From contig CAYOHP010000132.1 of the NCBI GenBank assembly GCA_964403795.1, positions 1-17,995 of the forward strand: DNA of 17,995 nt, in the 5' to 3' direction. The notes beneath the pieces are model-generated. The model was not told the DNA's origin. It saw only the letters and a program-made list of their open reading frames with translations, and made no database searches. The translations under genes were made by a program, and so were the position numbers. This DNA comes from CAYOHP01 sp964403795 [NCBI: uncultured bacterium] (GTDB lineage Bacteria; Muiribacteriota; UBA6191; CAZXTJ01). This document shows, piece after piece, positions 1 through 6,973 of this stretch (position 1 is the first letter of the stretch; each line of letters begins with the position of its first letter).

Positions 1-5
1 GCTGG

Positions 6-25
6 GGGCGGGGCAAGCCCCGCCC
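6..25. repeat. Perfect GC inverted repeat (hairpin)
   Basis: The arms GGGCGGGGC and GCCCCGCCC are exact reverse complements separated by AA, giving a very stable stem. It could be the terminator stem of a gene left of the window, but no T-run follows on either strand within view, so the role is unknown. Confidence 0.6.
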
Positions 26-165
26 GAGGCCTGTCCGGCTGGTGCCGACCACGCCTGAGATCCTGAGGGGGAACAACCCGGCAGCCACGCCCCGGGCAGG
101 GGGCGCAGCGGCCCGCCTCTTGGGCAGGCCCAGGGTCGGCAGCTCCACCATCCAGGTCCCGACCG

Positions 166-198
166 CCCCTCCGGGGACTCGGGGGGTCCCCTCCGGGG
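166..198. repeat. Short direct and inverted GC repeats
   Basis: The 11-mer CCCCTCCGGGG occurs at 166-176 and again at 188-198. Between the copies, GGGGAC (173-178) and GTCCCC (186-191) form an inverted pair. No function can be assigned from sequence alone. Confidence 0.5.
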
Positions 199-871
199 CG
201 TCGGCTCGGCCGGGTGGTCCACGCCCTCGGCCAGGTGCTCCGCCTTCCCCCCAGCCGAGGCCATCGAGGCAGCCGAGAAGGAACACGGGGGAGCCGGCAC
301 GGGCGCGAGCGGAGGGGCGGGTCGGGAACTCGCCAGCGGTCACGGGGCGGGATCGGCGCCGAGGTCCTCGAGGAGGCCAGGGAGCGCTACGCCCCTACGC
401 CCCGCCCGGGCCGGCGGTGGGACCTCTTCGGGGGATTCCCACCAGCGCCGAACGGTCCGCACAAGGCCGAGCTCAGTCGTGGCGCCCCCGGCGCCATCGG
501 CTGCAGCGAGCCCTTGGGCGGACCGAGTTCGAGAGAGCGGACCCGAGGCCGCCGGGATCACGCTACCGCGCTAGCCGAGATCAAGACCGGGGTCTGCTCA
601 CCAGATGTAGGCCATTCTCACGTCGGCGGCGGAGAGGACCACACCAAACGGCGGGCGGCCCCGCAGGCGCAGCGCAGCGGAGCCGGAGGGGACGGCCCGC
701 CGATGGTGTGGGAGCGCTCGTGGCGATCTAGCGGCCCGCCCAGGGTTCTGTTCTGCTGCCGAAGCGCTTCGCTACCCGATTGGCGCAACGGCCCGTAGGT
801 GGTCGACCCCAAGCCTCGCACTGCGCAAGCGGCATGGCGGCTTCACCTGCGGTGGACCCTTCTTCGATCAG

Positions 872-1336
872 TCACGATGATCTCTCCGACTCAACTTCGG
901 AGGAATCGGAGGAGATCAAGGTCCAGTCGCTACGCATGTTAGCCCCACTCCAGTCACGACCGTTGACCGAGAGCGAAAGTTGGTCGTCAAAATTTGCGAT
1001 GAGCAATTCTCCAGCCTCGAACCGGAGGGTCAGGACATTCGCCCTCGCATCCACCCCAAGGAGCCTACGACTGAAGCCGTCGGGGAACTCACGAAGTTCA
1101 AGGGTGAACCCAGGCGGTGGGCCGAGCTTGCCCCGAGATGCGGCATCCCAGACGCCCACGCTACCGTCGCCAGCGCAACTCAGAACAAGCGAGCGGCCCC
1201 CCTGAAACCGCAACTGAATGGTGTTCAAACAGTCGTCCTCGCCGTCTCGATGGGAGACCATGTAGAGCAGCTCAGCGACAATGGAGACCAGGTCGCTGCC
1301 AACAGCCTCTTCGATACGTGTTGCTCGGGATCTCAT
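872..1336 (-). CDS. Hypothetical small protein, possible immunity-type gene
   Basis: This is a 154-residue protein from an ATG, and I do not recognise its family. It reads as an ordinary soluble protein. An N-terminal helix (about 8-28) is followed by alternating beta-like segments such as VLTLRFEAGELLIANFDDQLSLSV (about 101-124 in two runs), and the tail is Ser/Glu-rich. There is no signal peptide or membrane segment. A stretch near 56-64 (GDGSVGVWD) faintly resembles a WD-repeat strand, but one match is not enough to call it. The gene lies 175 bases downstream of the Imm35-like gene on the same strand, inside the accessory island and in visibly less GC-rich DNA than the housekeeping genes. 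That position would suit an extra or orphan immunity gene. No Shine-Dalgarno precedes the start, so the start is uncertain. Confidence 0.5.
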   Translation of the reverse strand: MRSRATRIEEAVGSDLVSIVAELLYMVSHRDGEDDCLNTIQLRFQGGRSLVLSCAGDGSVGVWDAASRGKLGPPPGFTLELREFPDGFSRRLLGVDARANVLTLRFEAGELLIANFDDQLSLSVNGRDWSGANMRSDWTLISSDSSEVESERSS

Positions 1337-1511
1337 CGAGAGCGTGTGGCCGCAAGAAGTCTCGCGTTGTTTGTCCCACCAGGCAGGTCGACGCGAGCTG
1401 TCCGCAACCGCTTACGAGTACAACGTCTGCACCACGTCGGAACAAGGCAATCGGCCCGACGCTGCCTACGGGGAGCTGCCTCGACGCGAACCCAATCGCT
1501 CGCCAAAGCCG

Positions 1512-1805
1512 CTACGAAATTGAGTCCGTCTGCTCACTACGAAGGCTCGCGGCTGATAGGAAGCCAACGTCGGGCTGGGTAGTCAATGAAACTCTCCCGG
1601 AGCGACGATCTACTCTCGCAACAAAGAAGGGAAATGGATCCTCGCGTCCCTCCAGCCAGTAACAAATGGAGACCGTGACAACGTCCCTTGCCGGCTCCGC
1701 AGACAGAATTCCCCGTGCCTCGACGGCCGGATCAAGCGCACCAGCAGGGCAGGTCTCTCTGTACCTCTTGAGAGCCAGTGTAACCGCCTCGTCCACGGTC
1801 ATCAT
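1512..1805 (-). CDS. Imm35/YrhB-like putative immunity protein
   Basis: This is a 97-residue acidic cytoplasmic protein beginning MMTVDEAVTLALKRY. Its layout of N-terminal helix, then VVTVSICYWLEG, then FPFFVARVDRRSGRVSL (about 42-73) resembles the YrhB/Imm35 fold family, whose members often carry a D-x-x-[ST]-G turn followed by a strand. Imm35-type proteins are known as immunity partners of polymorphic toxins. The ATG overlaps the TGA of the upstream RHS-core gene by four bases (ATGA at 1802-1805), so the two are almost certainly co-translated. This fits a toxin followed by its immunity gene. The family call rests on pattern recognition only. The tight coupling is the stronger evidence. Confidence 0.6.
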   Translation of the reverse strand: MMTVDEAVTLALKRYRETCPAGALDPAVEARGILSAEPARDVVTVSICYWLEGREDPFPFFVARVDRRSGRVSLTTQPDVGFLSAASLRSEQTDSIS

Positions 1806-3334
1806 CTGAACCCAAGCCGAGCGGCGATCTCATCGGCAAGATCGGCATAGAACGCCCTAGGGGCACCGGTTGCACCCCAGATTCCGCTTCGGCGCTGGCC
1901 GAAAGCTCGTAGGATGACCCTATCGCCCTCGGAAGCCACTGCCTGGTATCCAACCGTGTGTGTGTGGCCTGAGAACCGCCAGCCCTGTTGACCCATCTGA
2001 GACGCTCGGGATGCGCTGAACACGCTGGTTGGAATCGAGCCTCCCTGACCACGAATGATCAGTCGCCGACCCCCACGCGTAAACATTGCAAACTCATCAC
2101 CCGTCTCGATCGTAAGTCTCCTTAAGTCGCCCATAGACACATGCCTCCTGGGAATCATCGCCTCGGAACCGCCCTCTCCGAGTCGATCGAGAAGGGAGGC
2201 CTGTCTTCTCGATAGTGGACGAAGCTGACCGGGATCTCCTCCCCCACGTCGCCCGGCTGAAATCCCAGCGCTACCCCCTTGAAGTAGTGAGCTCCCAGCG
2301 GCCGCATTGGCACCGCCGAGAATGAGCAGAGTGGCGGCCACCTTCGCAGCCACCTTGCCAGCGTCGCGGAAGCCGCTTGATGCGGCACAGGAATCGTCAA
2401 GCGAGTCCACTAGTCCAGAGGCCAGGTACCCGGCCGCAGCGATGTTTGCCGTCTCGAGCGCTAGGAGGGTCAGGCCGGCACCGGCACCAGCGGGGTTGAG
2501 AAGAGCACCGGCGATGGCGGTGGCCTTGAGCGCCTCGAAGCCGGTCTCCAGGAGCGCTTCGCCGGCCGCCTCCACGTCTCGCCAGTTCTGCGCAGAGTCG
2601 TTGTGCTCGTCCCAGGGCCAGAGACCGTTGGAATCTCGGTATCGGAACGGGTTGTTCCTTAGCCAGCGGTAGCGGTTCGGTCCATCGACGAAGCCACTCG
2701 GATCCCTGCTGGTGAACCTTGCGAGCGGTCCGCGGCTGTCCCGGAACATCGCCGCCATGAGCTGCGGCCCGGTGGGGTTACCCGGCGAGAGGTCTTCGGT
2801 CCAGAGACCGTGGAAGCCGAAGGGGGTCTCGTCGTCGCCTTCGAGCGGTGTGCCGAAGGGTGTGTAGTCGAAGAACTGCCGCGGGTTGTTCCCGACGAAC
2901 AGGTACCTGTTGGGTCCGTCGACATCGCCTGCGGGGTCCCGGGTGGTCCAGCGCCCTGTCCTGGCGAGGTAGTCGCGGAACGGGGCGAAGTACCCATGCG
3001 CGCATGGCGATGCCTCGTCGTACCTGCGTTTGATTTCGACAAGGGCGATTCGCTGCGTTGGGACCGGGAGCCACACATCGAACTCGGACCCGCAGTACCG
3101 AGAGTCGACCAGCGACGAAGGTACCCAGCTCTGCGGGGACCTGGGACCTCCTGGACCCGAGGGTGTCCCAGACCCGCCAGGTCCGGCTCCAGGGGCGATG
3201 GGTGCCCTTCGGCCGGGGACCCACGATGCGGAGCCTTTCCCCGACTCCCGGACCCGTGCCGCGGACGCGACCACCGGGCCGATGAGCATCGCGAGGACGA
3301 GGGACAGGGCCACAAGGAGCCCGCGGCGTCGCAT
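1802..3334 (-). CDS. Secreted RHS-core protein with JAMM-like C-terminal toxin candidate
   Basis: This is a 510-residue protein from ATG 3334. A GTG at 3337 is an equally good start and sits 6 bases after a TANNNT box. Residues 1-26 look like a Sec signal peptide (basic MRRR, hydrophobic core, VASA before the predicted cut). A Gly/Pro linker follows. Two RHS-associated core motifs come next, at 127-151 (RDPAGDVDGPNRY, then NNP) and 205-229 (RDPSGFVDGPNRY, then NNP), which look like an internal duplication. Hydrophobic pretoxin-like helices lie at about 265-350. Residues 395-510 form a separate C-terminal domain with H457-T-H459-x8-S468-x2-D471, the spacing of a JAB/JAMM zinc site, and E410 or E414 could be the upstream Glu. 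RHS proteins deliver variable C-terminal toxins. This one lacks the usual thousand-residue YD-repeat barrel, so it is either a minimal or a remnant form. Toxin activity is inference. Confidence 0.65.
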   Translation of the reverse strand: MRRRGLLVALSLVLAMLIGPVVASAARVRESGKGSASWVPGRRAPIAPGAGPGGSGTPSGPGGPRSPQSWVPSSLVDSRYCGSEFDVWLPVPTQRIALVEIKRRYDEASPCAHGYFAPFRDYLARTGRWTTRDPAGDVDGPNRYLFVGNNPRQFFDYTPFGTPLEGDDETPFGFHGLWTEDLSPGNPTGPQLMAAMFRDSRGPLARFTSRDPSGFVDGPNRYRWLRNNPFRYRDSNGLWPWDEHNDSAQNWRDVEAAGEALLETGFEALKATAIAGALLNPAGAGAGLTLLALETANIAAAGYLASGLVDSLDDSCAASSGFRDAGKVAAKVAATLLILGGANAAAGSSLLQGGSAGISAGRRGGGDPGQLRPLSRRQASLLDRLGEGGSEAMIPRRHVSMGDLRRLTIETGDEFAMFTRGGRRLIIRGQGGSIPTSVFSASRASQMGQQGWRFSGHTHTVGYQAVASEGDRVILRAFGQRRSGIWGATGAPRAFYADLADEIAARLGFR

Positions 3335-3343
3335 CACGACGAG

Positions 3344-3349
3344 AGCGTA
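3344..3349 (-). promoter_or_regulatory. Putative -10 box TACGCT of the RHS-core gene
   Basis: TACGCT on the minus strand lies 6 bases before GTG 3337 and 9 before ATG 3334. No Shine-Dalgarno is seen and no clear -35 is recognisable. It is part of the recurrent TANNNT pattern in this window. Confidence 0.35.
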
Positions 3350-3409
3350 CCGGCGGGTCGGGAGGTCACCAAACAAGCGCGACGAACGGCCGCGACTGAG
3401 GAGGGAGGG

Positions 3410-3772
3410 TCAACGGCGCCGGCGTCGGGTTCGTCGGAGCTTCCAGGTGGCTCCGATGCGCGACAGCCAGTAGCCGGGGTTCCTCTTCTGATGCATCAGG
3501 GCGACGTCCAGGGTCGGCTTGCCCTCGGTCTCCAGAAGCCAGAGGATGTAGGGGAATCGCTGGAGGACATGGCGACGGACCCGCTGCCCTTCCAGGAGAC
3601 CGTGGAGACCCTTGTACTCCGGCGGAGGGGCCAGGGGTACCGCGTCCCTGAGGGCGGTGAGAACCTCCTGCAGGAGTTCGTCCCCCCGACCCGTCTGGCG
3701 CTCCTCGTACCAACGCACATCCTCCCGAAGCTCGGCGAGAGCCTCGGGGAAGAAGGCTATGGGCACACTCAT
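3410..3772 (-). CDS. RelE/ParE-family toxin of a type II toxin-antitoxin pair
   Basis: This 120-residue basic protein matches the ParE/RelE superfamily plan. An N-terminal strand (VPIAFFPEALAEL) leads into two helices (about 10-44), then a beta sheet with VRRHVLQRFPYILWLL (about 65-80), and finally the signature HQKRNPGYW at 94-102. Family members act on gyrase (ParE-like) or cleave mRNA on the ribosome (RelE-like), and sequence alone does not say which. A very basic tail (RRTRRRRR) ends the protein. The ATG overlaps the antitoxin TGA by four bases (ATGA at 3769-3772), the usual antitoxin-first arrangement. Confidence 0.88.
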   Translation of the reverse strand: MSVPIAFFPEALAELREDVRWYEERQTGRGDELLQEVLTALRDAVPLAPPPEYKGLHGLLEGQRVRRHVLQRFPYILWLLETEGKPTLDVALMHQKRNPGYWLSRIGATWKLRRTRRRRR

Positions 3773-4023
3773 CGCCGGCGGGCTTGCTTCACGGTCTCCT
3801 GGAGCTGGGCGACCGCGTCGTCCCAGGGAACCGGTAAGACCTTCCCCGAATTGAAGTCAGCGATCCTGCGGGAAATCTCCCGGTGCCACGCCGCGGCGAC
3901 CTCGCCGTCGTCGCCCTCGGGCTCGCCGTCCACGGAGCGCAGCAACGTGTAGGCGAGTTCGACCCGCTCCTTGGGATCAAGGTCGAGGGCTTCCTTGGTG
4001 AGACGCTCAGCGGCCTTGCTCAT
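3769..4023 (-). CDS. Addiction-module antitoxin (TIGR02574-like)
   Basis: This is an 84-residue acidic protein beginning MSKAAERLTKEALDL. The pattern fits the 'putative addiction module component' antitoxins: a helix with LDPKERVELAYTLLRSVD (about 14-31), an acidic linker, then AAWHREISRRIADFNSGKVLPVPWDD (about 45-70, read in two parts). Those antitoxins pair with ParE-like toxins and bind them through the C-terminal half. An upstream in-frame start exists at 4152, but its extra 43 residues are low-complexity and unlike the family. ATG 4023 lies 7 bases after a TAGAAT box, so I chose it. The gene overlaps its toxin by four bases. Autoregulation by the pair is typical of the family but not shown here. 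Confidence 0.88.
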   Translation of the reverse strand: MSKAAERLTKEALDLDPKERVELAYTLLRSVDGEPEGDDGEVAAAWHREISRRIADFNSGKVLPVPWDDAVAQLQETVKQARRR

Positions 4024-4030
4024 GCTCTCG

Positions 4031-4036
4031 ATTCTA
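4031..4036 (-). promoter_or_regulatory. Putative extended -10 (TGG-TAGAAT) of the toxin-antitoxin operon
   Basis: TAGAAT on the minus strand matches the -10 consensus at five of six positions and has an upstream TG (extended -10). It ends 7 bases before ATG 4023, so the transcript would start at or very near the start codon. No clear -35 is seen. Confidence 0.45.
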
Positions 4037-4180
4037 CCAGAGGACACTTCTTCCTCCCTGCGGGAAGGGAAAGAACCCTCCGTCATCCTGGTGCCAGGCA
4101 GCCCGGACCACGCCGTCGAACCCGACCGCGAGGATGGCCTCGCGGTGGCCAATGAGGCGCCGGCCCGTTTCGCCCGTCAT
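4034..4180 (-). CDS. Possible 48-residue ORF or decayed gene fragment
   Basis: The otherwise empty gap between miaA and the antitoxin gene reads open on the minus strand from ATG 4180 to a TAG at 4034. Its product contains TGETGRRLIGHREAILAVGF, which is protein-like and faintly recalls a WD40 repeat (GH, then a hydrophobic strand). The frame continues open upstream of the ATG, so this may be the tail of a degraded gene. There is no Shine-Dalgarno. Confidence is low. Confidence 0.2.
   Translation of the reverse strand: MTGETGRRLIGHREAILAVGFDGVVRAAWHQDDGGFFPFPQGGRSVLW
4126..4145. repeat. Perfect 8-bp inverted repeat
   Basis: CCGCGAGG and CCTCGCGG flank the loop ATGG. It lies 128 bases beyond the miaA stop and about 90 bases upstream of the antitoxin promoter. 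It could be a miaA terminator stem, but no T-run follows on the minus strand. An operator role is equally possible. Confidence 0.4.
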
Positions 4181-4272
4181 GGTCCTGGCGCCACAAGGAC
4201 CCAGTTCGTGAGTCCCGGAGCGCCGAGACGGGAGACTCCATCAGGGGTGGGAACTCCCCATGTCGCGCTTGG

Positions 4273-5217
4273 CTAGGAAGCCGGGCCGCCTGCTCCGAGC
4301 ACCCGGTGCACCGCCTCCGCCGCTCCCGGCTGCGAGGGATCCACCACCCCCAGTTCCGGGAAGCTGCGGAACCAGGTTTCCTGTTTGCGCACCAGCCGAC
4401 GGTGTTCGATCAACAGTTTCTCCTCCGCCTTGCCCAGGTCCTCGCTCCCGGCGAGATGGTCGGCGAAGGCCCGGACGCCGAGGGCCTGGAGTGCGGTCGG
4501 CCTCAGTCCTTGCTCCCGGCGGTCCACCAGAGCCCGCAGCTCCTCGACCAGGCCGCGCCGCACCATGGCCTCGATCCGGGTCGCGAGCCGGGCATGGAGC
4601 CAGGCCCGGGGCGGGCGCAACACCACGCCCGCGATCGCCGTGAACGACGCCGTGGCGGGCTCCTCCCAGCGTTCGCCCATGGGTCGCCCCGTCAGCCGGA
4701 ACACCTCGACGGCCCGCTCGAGGCGATGGTAGTCGCGCGGCCCGATCCGGGACGCAGACTCCGGATCCACGGCTGCCAGCTCCGCCCTCAGTCGTTCCGC
4801 ACCTTCAGGCGCCGCCAGCTCCGCGGCGATCGAGGCGCGGACTCCCGGATCACGCGACGGCAGGTTGGCCAGGCCCCGGGTGAGCGACCGGTAGTAGAGG
4901 CCGCTGCCCCCGACGAAGAGGACCCTCCGCCCTCGCCCCAGGATCCCCCGGGCCGCCTCGACCGCATCGCCGAGGTAGCGCGCCGTGTCGTAGGTCTCCC
5001 CGAGCCCGACCCGGGCGAAGAGATGGTGCGGGACCCGTGCCAGCTCCTCGGGCTCCGGCTGGGCGGTGGCCACCGGCATCCCGGCATAGACCTGCATCGA
5101 ATCCATGGCCACGATCTCGGCACCCAGCGCCTCGGCCACCGGCAGCGAGAGCGCGGTCTTGCCGCAGCCGGTGGGTCCGACCAGGAAGTACGCCGGGAGC
5201 GGGAGGCCCGCGGTCAC
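4273..5217 (-). CDS. miaA: tRNA dimethylallyltransferase (MiaA)
   Basis: MiaA transfers a dimethylallyl group from DMAPP to N6 of A37 in tRNAs that read codons beginning with U (i6A37), in the cytoplasm. The 314-residue product shows the P-loop GPTGCGKT at 14-21, the DSMQVY substrate motif at 39-44, the GGSGLY motif (GGTGLY in most homologues), RDYHRLERAVEV in the middle, and near the C-terminus LIEHRRLVRKQETWFR, which matches the family's conserved KRQxTWFR region. I chose GTG 5217 because it has GGAG six bases upstream (5224-5227) and the P-loop then starts at the usual distance. The alternative ATG 5301 would add a Pro-rich leader and overlap the upstream gene. It starts 13 bases after the stop of the receiver-like gene, so co-transcription is likely. 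Confidence 0.95.
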   Translation of the reverse strand: MTAGLPLPAYFLVGPTGCGKTALSLPVAEALGAEIVAMDSMQVYAGMPVATAQPEPEELARVPHHLFARVGLGETYDTARYLGDAVEAARGILGRGRRVLFVGGSGLYYRSLTRGLANLPSRDPGVRASIAAELAAPEGAERLRAELAAVDPESASRIGPRDYHRLERAVEVFRLTGRPMGERWEEPATASFTAIAGVVLRPPRAWLHARLATRIEAMVRRGLVEELRALVDRREQGLRPTALQALGVRAFADHLAGSEDLGKAEEKLLIEHRRLVRKQETWFRSFPELGVVDPSQPGAAEAVHRVLGAGGPAS

Positions 5218-5230
5218 GCGTGGCTCCGGC

Positions 5231-5662
5231 TCAGGCTGCGGCTTTGGCGGCGGTCTCTTCGGCCCGGGCCTTCGAGGCGTCTGCTCCCAGCCCGGGGGCA
5301 AGGGTGTGCCGCAGGTACCGGAAAAGACCGCTGAAGTCGATGGGGAACTCCATCACGTCCACCGTCTCGGCCCCCGGGCCGGTGCCGATCCGGAGCACCC
5401 GGTCGGTACCGCCGGAGGCGACCAGGCGCTCGGCGGCCTGCGCCCCGTCGACGCCGTCGAGGTAGGGACCGAGGACTACCAGGCGGTACCGGAAGCGACC
5501 CGTGGTGATGCCTGTGAAGGCAGGGGCCACCCGGGCCGACCACTGCACCCCGAAACCGACCGAACTCACGCAGGCCGAGAGCATGGCTCGGATCACGGGA
5601 TCGGAATCGATGACCAGGCAATCGACCTGGGCGGCTCGGGTCTCCGGGGACACAGCGGACAT
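5231..5662 (-). CDS. Degenerate receiver-like protein (pseudo-receiver)
   Basis: This is a 143-residue protein with the outline of a response-regulator receiver domain. Strand 1 and the acidic pocket are CLVIDSDP (15-22; D19 and D21), helix 1 is VIRAMLSACVSSVGF, and strand 3 is YRLVVLGPYLDGVDG (59-73). At the position where the phosphoacceptor Asp is expected (LVVLD in active receivers) there is G65. The usual Lys before Pro near the end is replaced (EFPIDFSGL, 105-113). It is therefore unlikely to be a normal phosphorylated receiver. There is no DNA-binding output domain, only an Ala/Glu/Lys-rich tail. ATG 5662 is preceded by GGGAGG at good spacing. It sits between the BNR gene and miaA (13-base gap), and its partner is unknown. 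Confidence 0.7.
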   Translation of the reverse strand: MSAVSPETRAAQVDCLVIDSDPVIRAMLSACVSSVGFGVQWSARVAPAFTGITTGRFRYRLVVLGPYLDGVDGAQAAERLVASGGTDRVLRIGTGPGAETVDVMEFPIDFSGLFRYLRHTLAPGLGADASKARAEETAAKAAA

Positions 5663-5763
5663 GGCAGGGGCCTCCCGCATGGACCATCGGCAGGAAGACC
5701 GCGGGCCATGAGGGGCTCTGCCGAGGCACGGCTGCCCGGCACGCCCTCCGGCGGATCTGCCGG

Positions 5764-6930
5764 CTACCCGAACCGCACGCTGTAGATCGGCGGCAGGTTG
5801 TGGGCGGCGGCCTTCCAGCTCTCGCCCCGGTCGGTGCTCACGTAGAGGTTCCCGGTGGTGCTGCCGAAGGCGAGCCGGTCCCCGCAGGCGTCGAGACCAT
5901 GGCGGTAGACCACGTCGTAGGCGCACTCCTGGGGCAACCCCTCCGAGAGCGCCTCCCAGGACTTGCCATAGTTCTGGGTGCGCAGCACCTGGAGCCGGCC
6001 GTCGATCGCCATGCGCTGCATGTCGGCCTTGCCGGGGACCACCCAGGCGGTCTTCGGATCCGCGGCGTCGGCGGCGATCGGGAACCCGAAGTGGGCGCCC
6101 TGCTTGGGACGGCTCACCTTGGTCCAGGTTCGAGCTCCGTCCTTCGAGAGGAAGATCCCGCAGTGGTTCTGCTGCCACACGACCTCGGGCCTCCCGGCAC
6201 AGAGCTGGATGCAGTGCGGATCATGGCCCCACTCGGGGGCCGGGTCGGGGAGGTACTCGTTGGTCATCCCCTGGTTGGCGCTGCGCCAGGTCCTCCCCCC
6301 GTCGAGCGTCTCCAGCACCCCGGCGCTCGAGATCGCGATCAGGACCCGCTTGGGGTTCTTCGGATCCACCTGGATCGAATGGATCCCGGGGGCGAAATCC
6401 CCTCCCTCGCTCGCCGGGGTCCCCATCCAGTGGGTGGTTCCCGTGCCCAGGGATTTCGAGACGTCGCCGCCCCGGGAGGGGTGGTTCCAGAGGTTCATGT
6501 CGAGAGCGAAGGTCGCCCCGCCGTCATCGCTGGTGAACAAGCCGCCCGGGATGGTGCCGACGTACATCCGGCCATCGCCGCCGAACCCCAGGCACCAGAG
6601 CTTCAGCACCATGGCGTCCTTGACCGCCACCCCGGTCGGGGCGGTCGAAGGGTCCTCGGTGGGGATCGGGGGCGCCAGGTAACGCGTGCCTTCGGGGTAC
6701 TTCACCTGGGTGGCGTCGACCCAGGTGGCACCGTCGTCGTCGGAGCGCGAGAGCTTGGCGCCCCAGTGGCCGAAGCCGAGCGCCGACCACAGCGTGCCGC
6801 GGACCGGATCGCGGGCGACGTAGTTGGCCGAGGTACCGGCATGGCCTGCGAGTCGCGGCTTCCAGCTCTTGCCCCGCCGCTCCACGAAGAACGTCCCCTT
6901 GCGGGTGCCTACCAGGATCCGATCGGACAT
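5764..6930 (-). CDS. Asp-box (BNR) repeat beta-propeller protein
   Basis: This is a 388-residue protein beginning MSDRILVGTRKGTFFVERRG. It carries six Asp-box-type motifs (S-x-D-x-G-x-T-W): SDDDGATW 63-70, SDDGGATF 134-141, TLDGGRTW 208-215, SKDGARTW 262-269, TQNYGKSW 318-325 and STDRGESW 365-372. Regular spacing indicates a bladed beta-propeller of the sialidase/VPS10/photosystem-assembly Ycf48 type. Asp boxes are structural, and I see no evidence for a catalytic sialidase arginine triad. No signal peptide is evident, so a cytoplasmic location is likely. ATG 6930 was chosen over GTG 6933 because AGGAGG sits six bases upstream. It follows the MoaD-like gene by 43 bases. Such propeller/MoaD-like neighbours occur in other genomes as I recall, with no established function known to me. 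Confidence 0.85.
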   Translation of the reverse strand: MSDRILVGTRKGTFFVERRGKSWKPRLAGHAGTSANYVARDPVRGTLWSALGFGHWGAKLSRSDDDGATWVDATQVKYPEGTRYLAPPIPTEDPSTAPTGVAVKDAMVLKLWCLGFGGDGRMYVGTIPGGLFTSDDGGATFALDMNLWNHPSRGGDVSKSLGTGTTHWMGTPASEGGDFAPGIHSIQVDPKNPKRVLIAISSAGVLETLDGGRTWRSANQGMTNEYLPDPAPEWGHDPHCIQLCAGRPEVVWQQNHCGIFLSKDGARTWTKVSRPKQGAHFGFPIAADAADPKTAWVVPGKADMQRMAIDGRLQVLRTQNYGKSWEALSEGLPQECAYDVVYRHGLDACGDRLAFGSTTGNLYVSTDRGESWKAAAHNLPPIYSVRFG

Positions 6931-6973
6931 CACGAGCCTCCTCGGGTTCGGGTACCGGGCCGGTCACGGGGCG

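Larger units (their letters stand above)
1..871. other. Region without a supportable gene
   Basis: I see no convincing gene in this very GC-rich stretch. The open frames on both strands translate to Arg/Pro/Gly-rich sequence with no recognisable domain, and they overlap each other, which is typical of chance openness at high GC. A short run near 350-400 on the plus strand (GAEVLEEARERY) looks protein-like, but its frame on either side does not, so it could at most be a decayed remnant. No tRNA, RNase P, SRP or tmRNA signature was recognised. The visible structure is a perfect hairpin at 6-25 and a cluster of short repeats at 166-198, listed separately. Confidence 0.5.

Noticed and set aside
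42-798. Two overlapping plus-strand open frames (229 and 194 codons) at the left edge
   Set aside because: Their products are Arg/Pro/Gly-rich, share no domain-like pattern and overlap each other. They are expected from high GC.
5663-6178. N-terminal extension of the receiver-like gene up to 6178
   Set aside because: The extra residues are out-of-frame sequence of the BNR gene. ATG 5662 has a proper Shine-Dalgarno.
5764-6930. Catalytic sialidase
   Set aside because: Asp boxes alone are structural. I could not identify the arginine triad or other catalytic residues.
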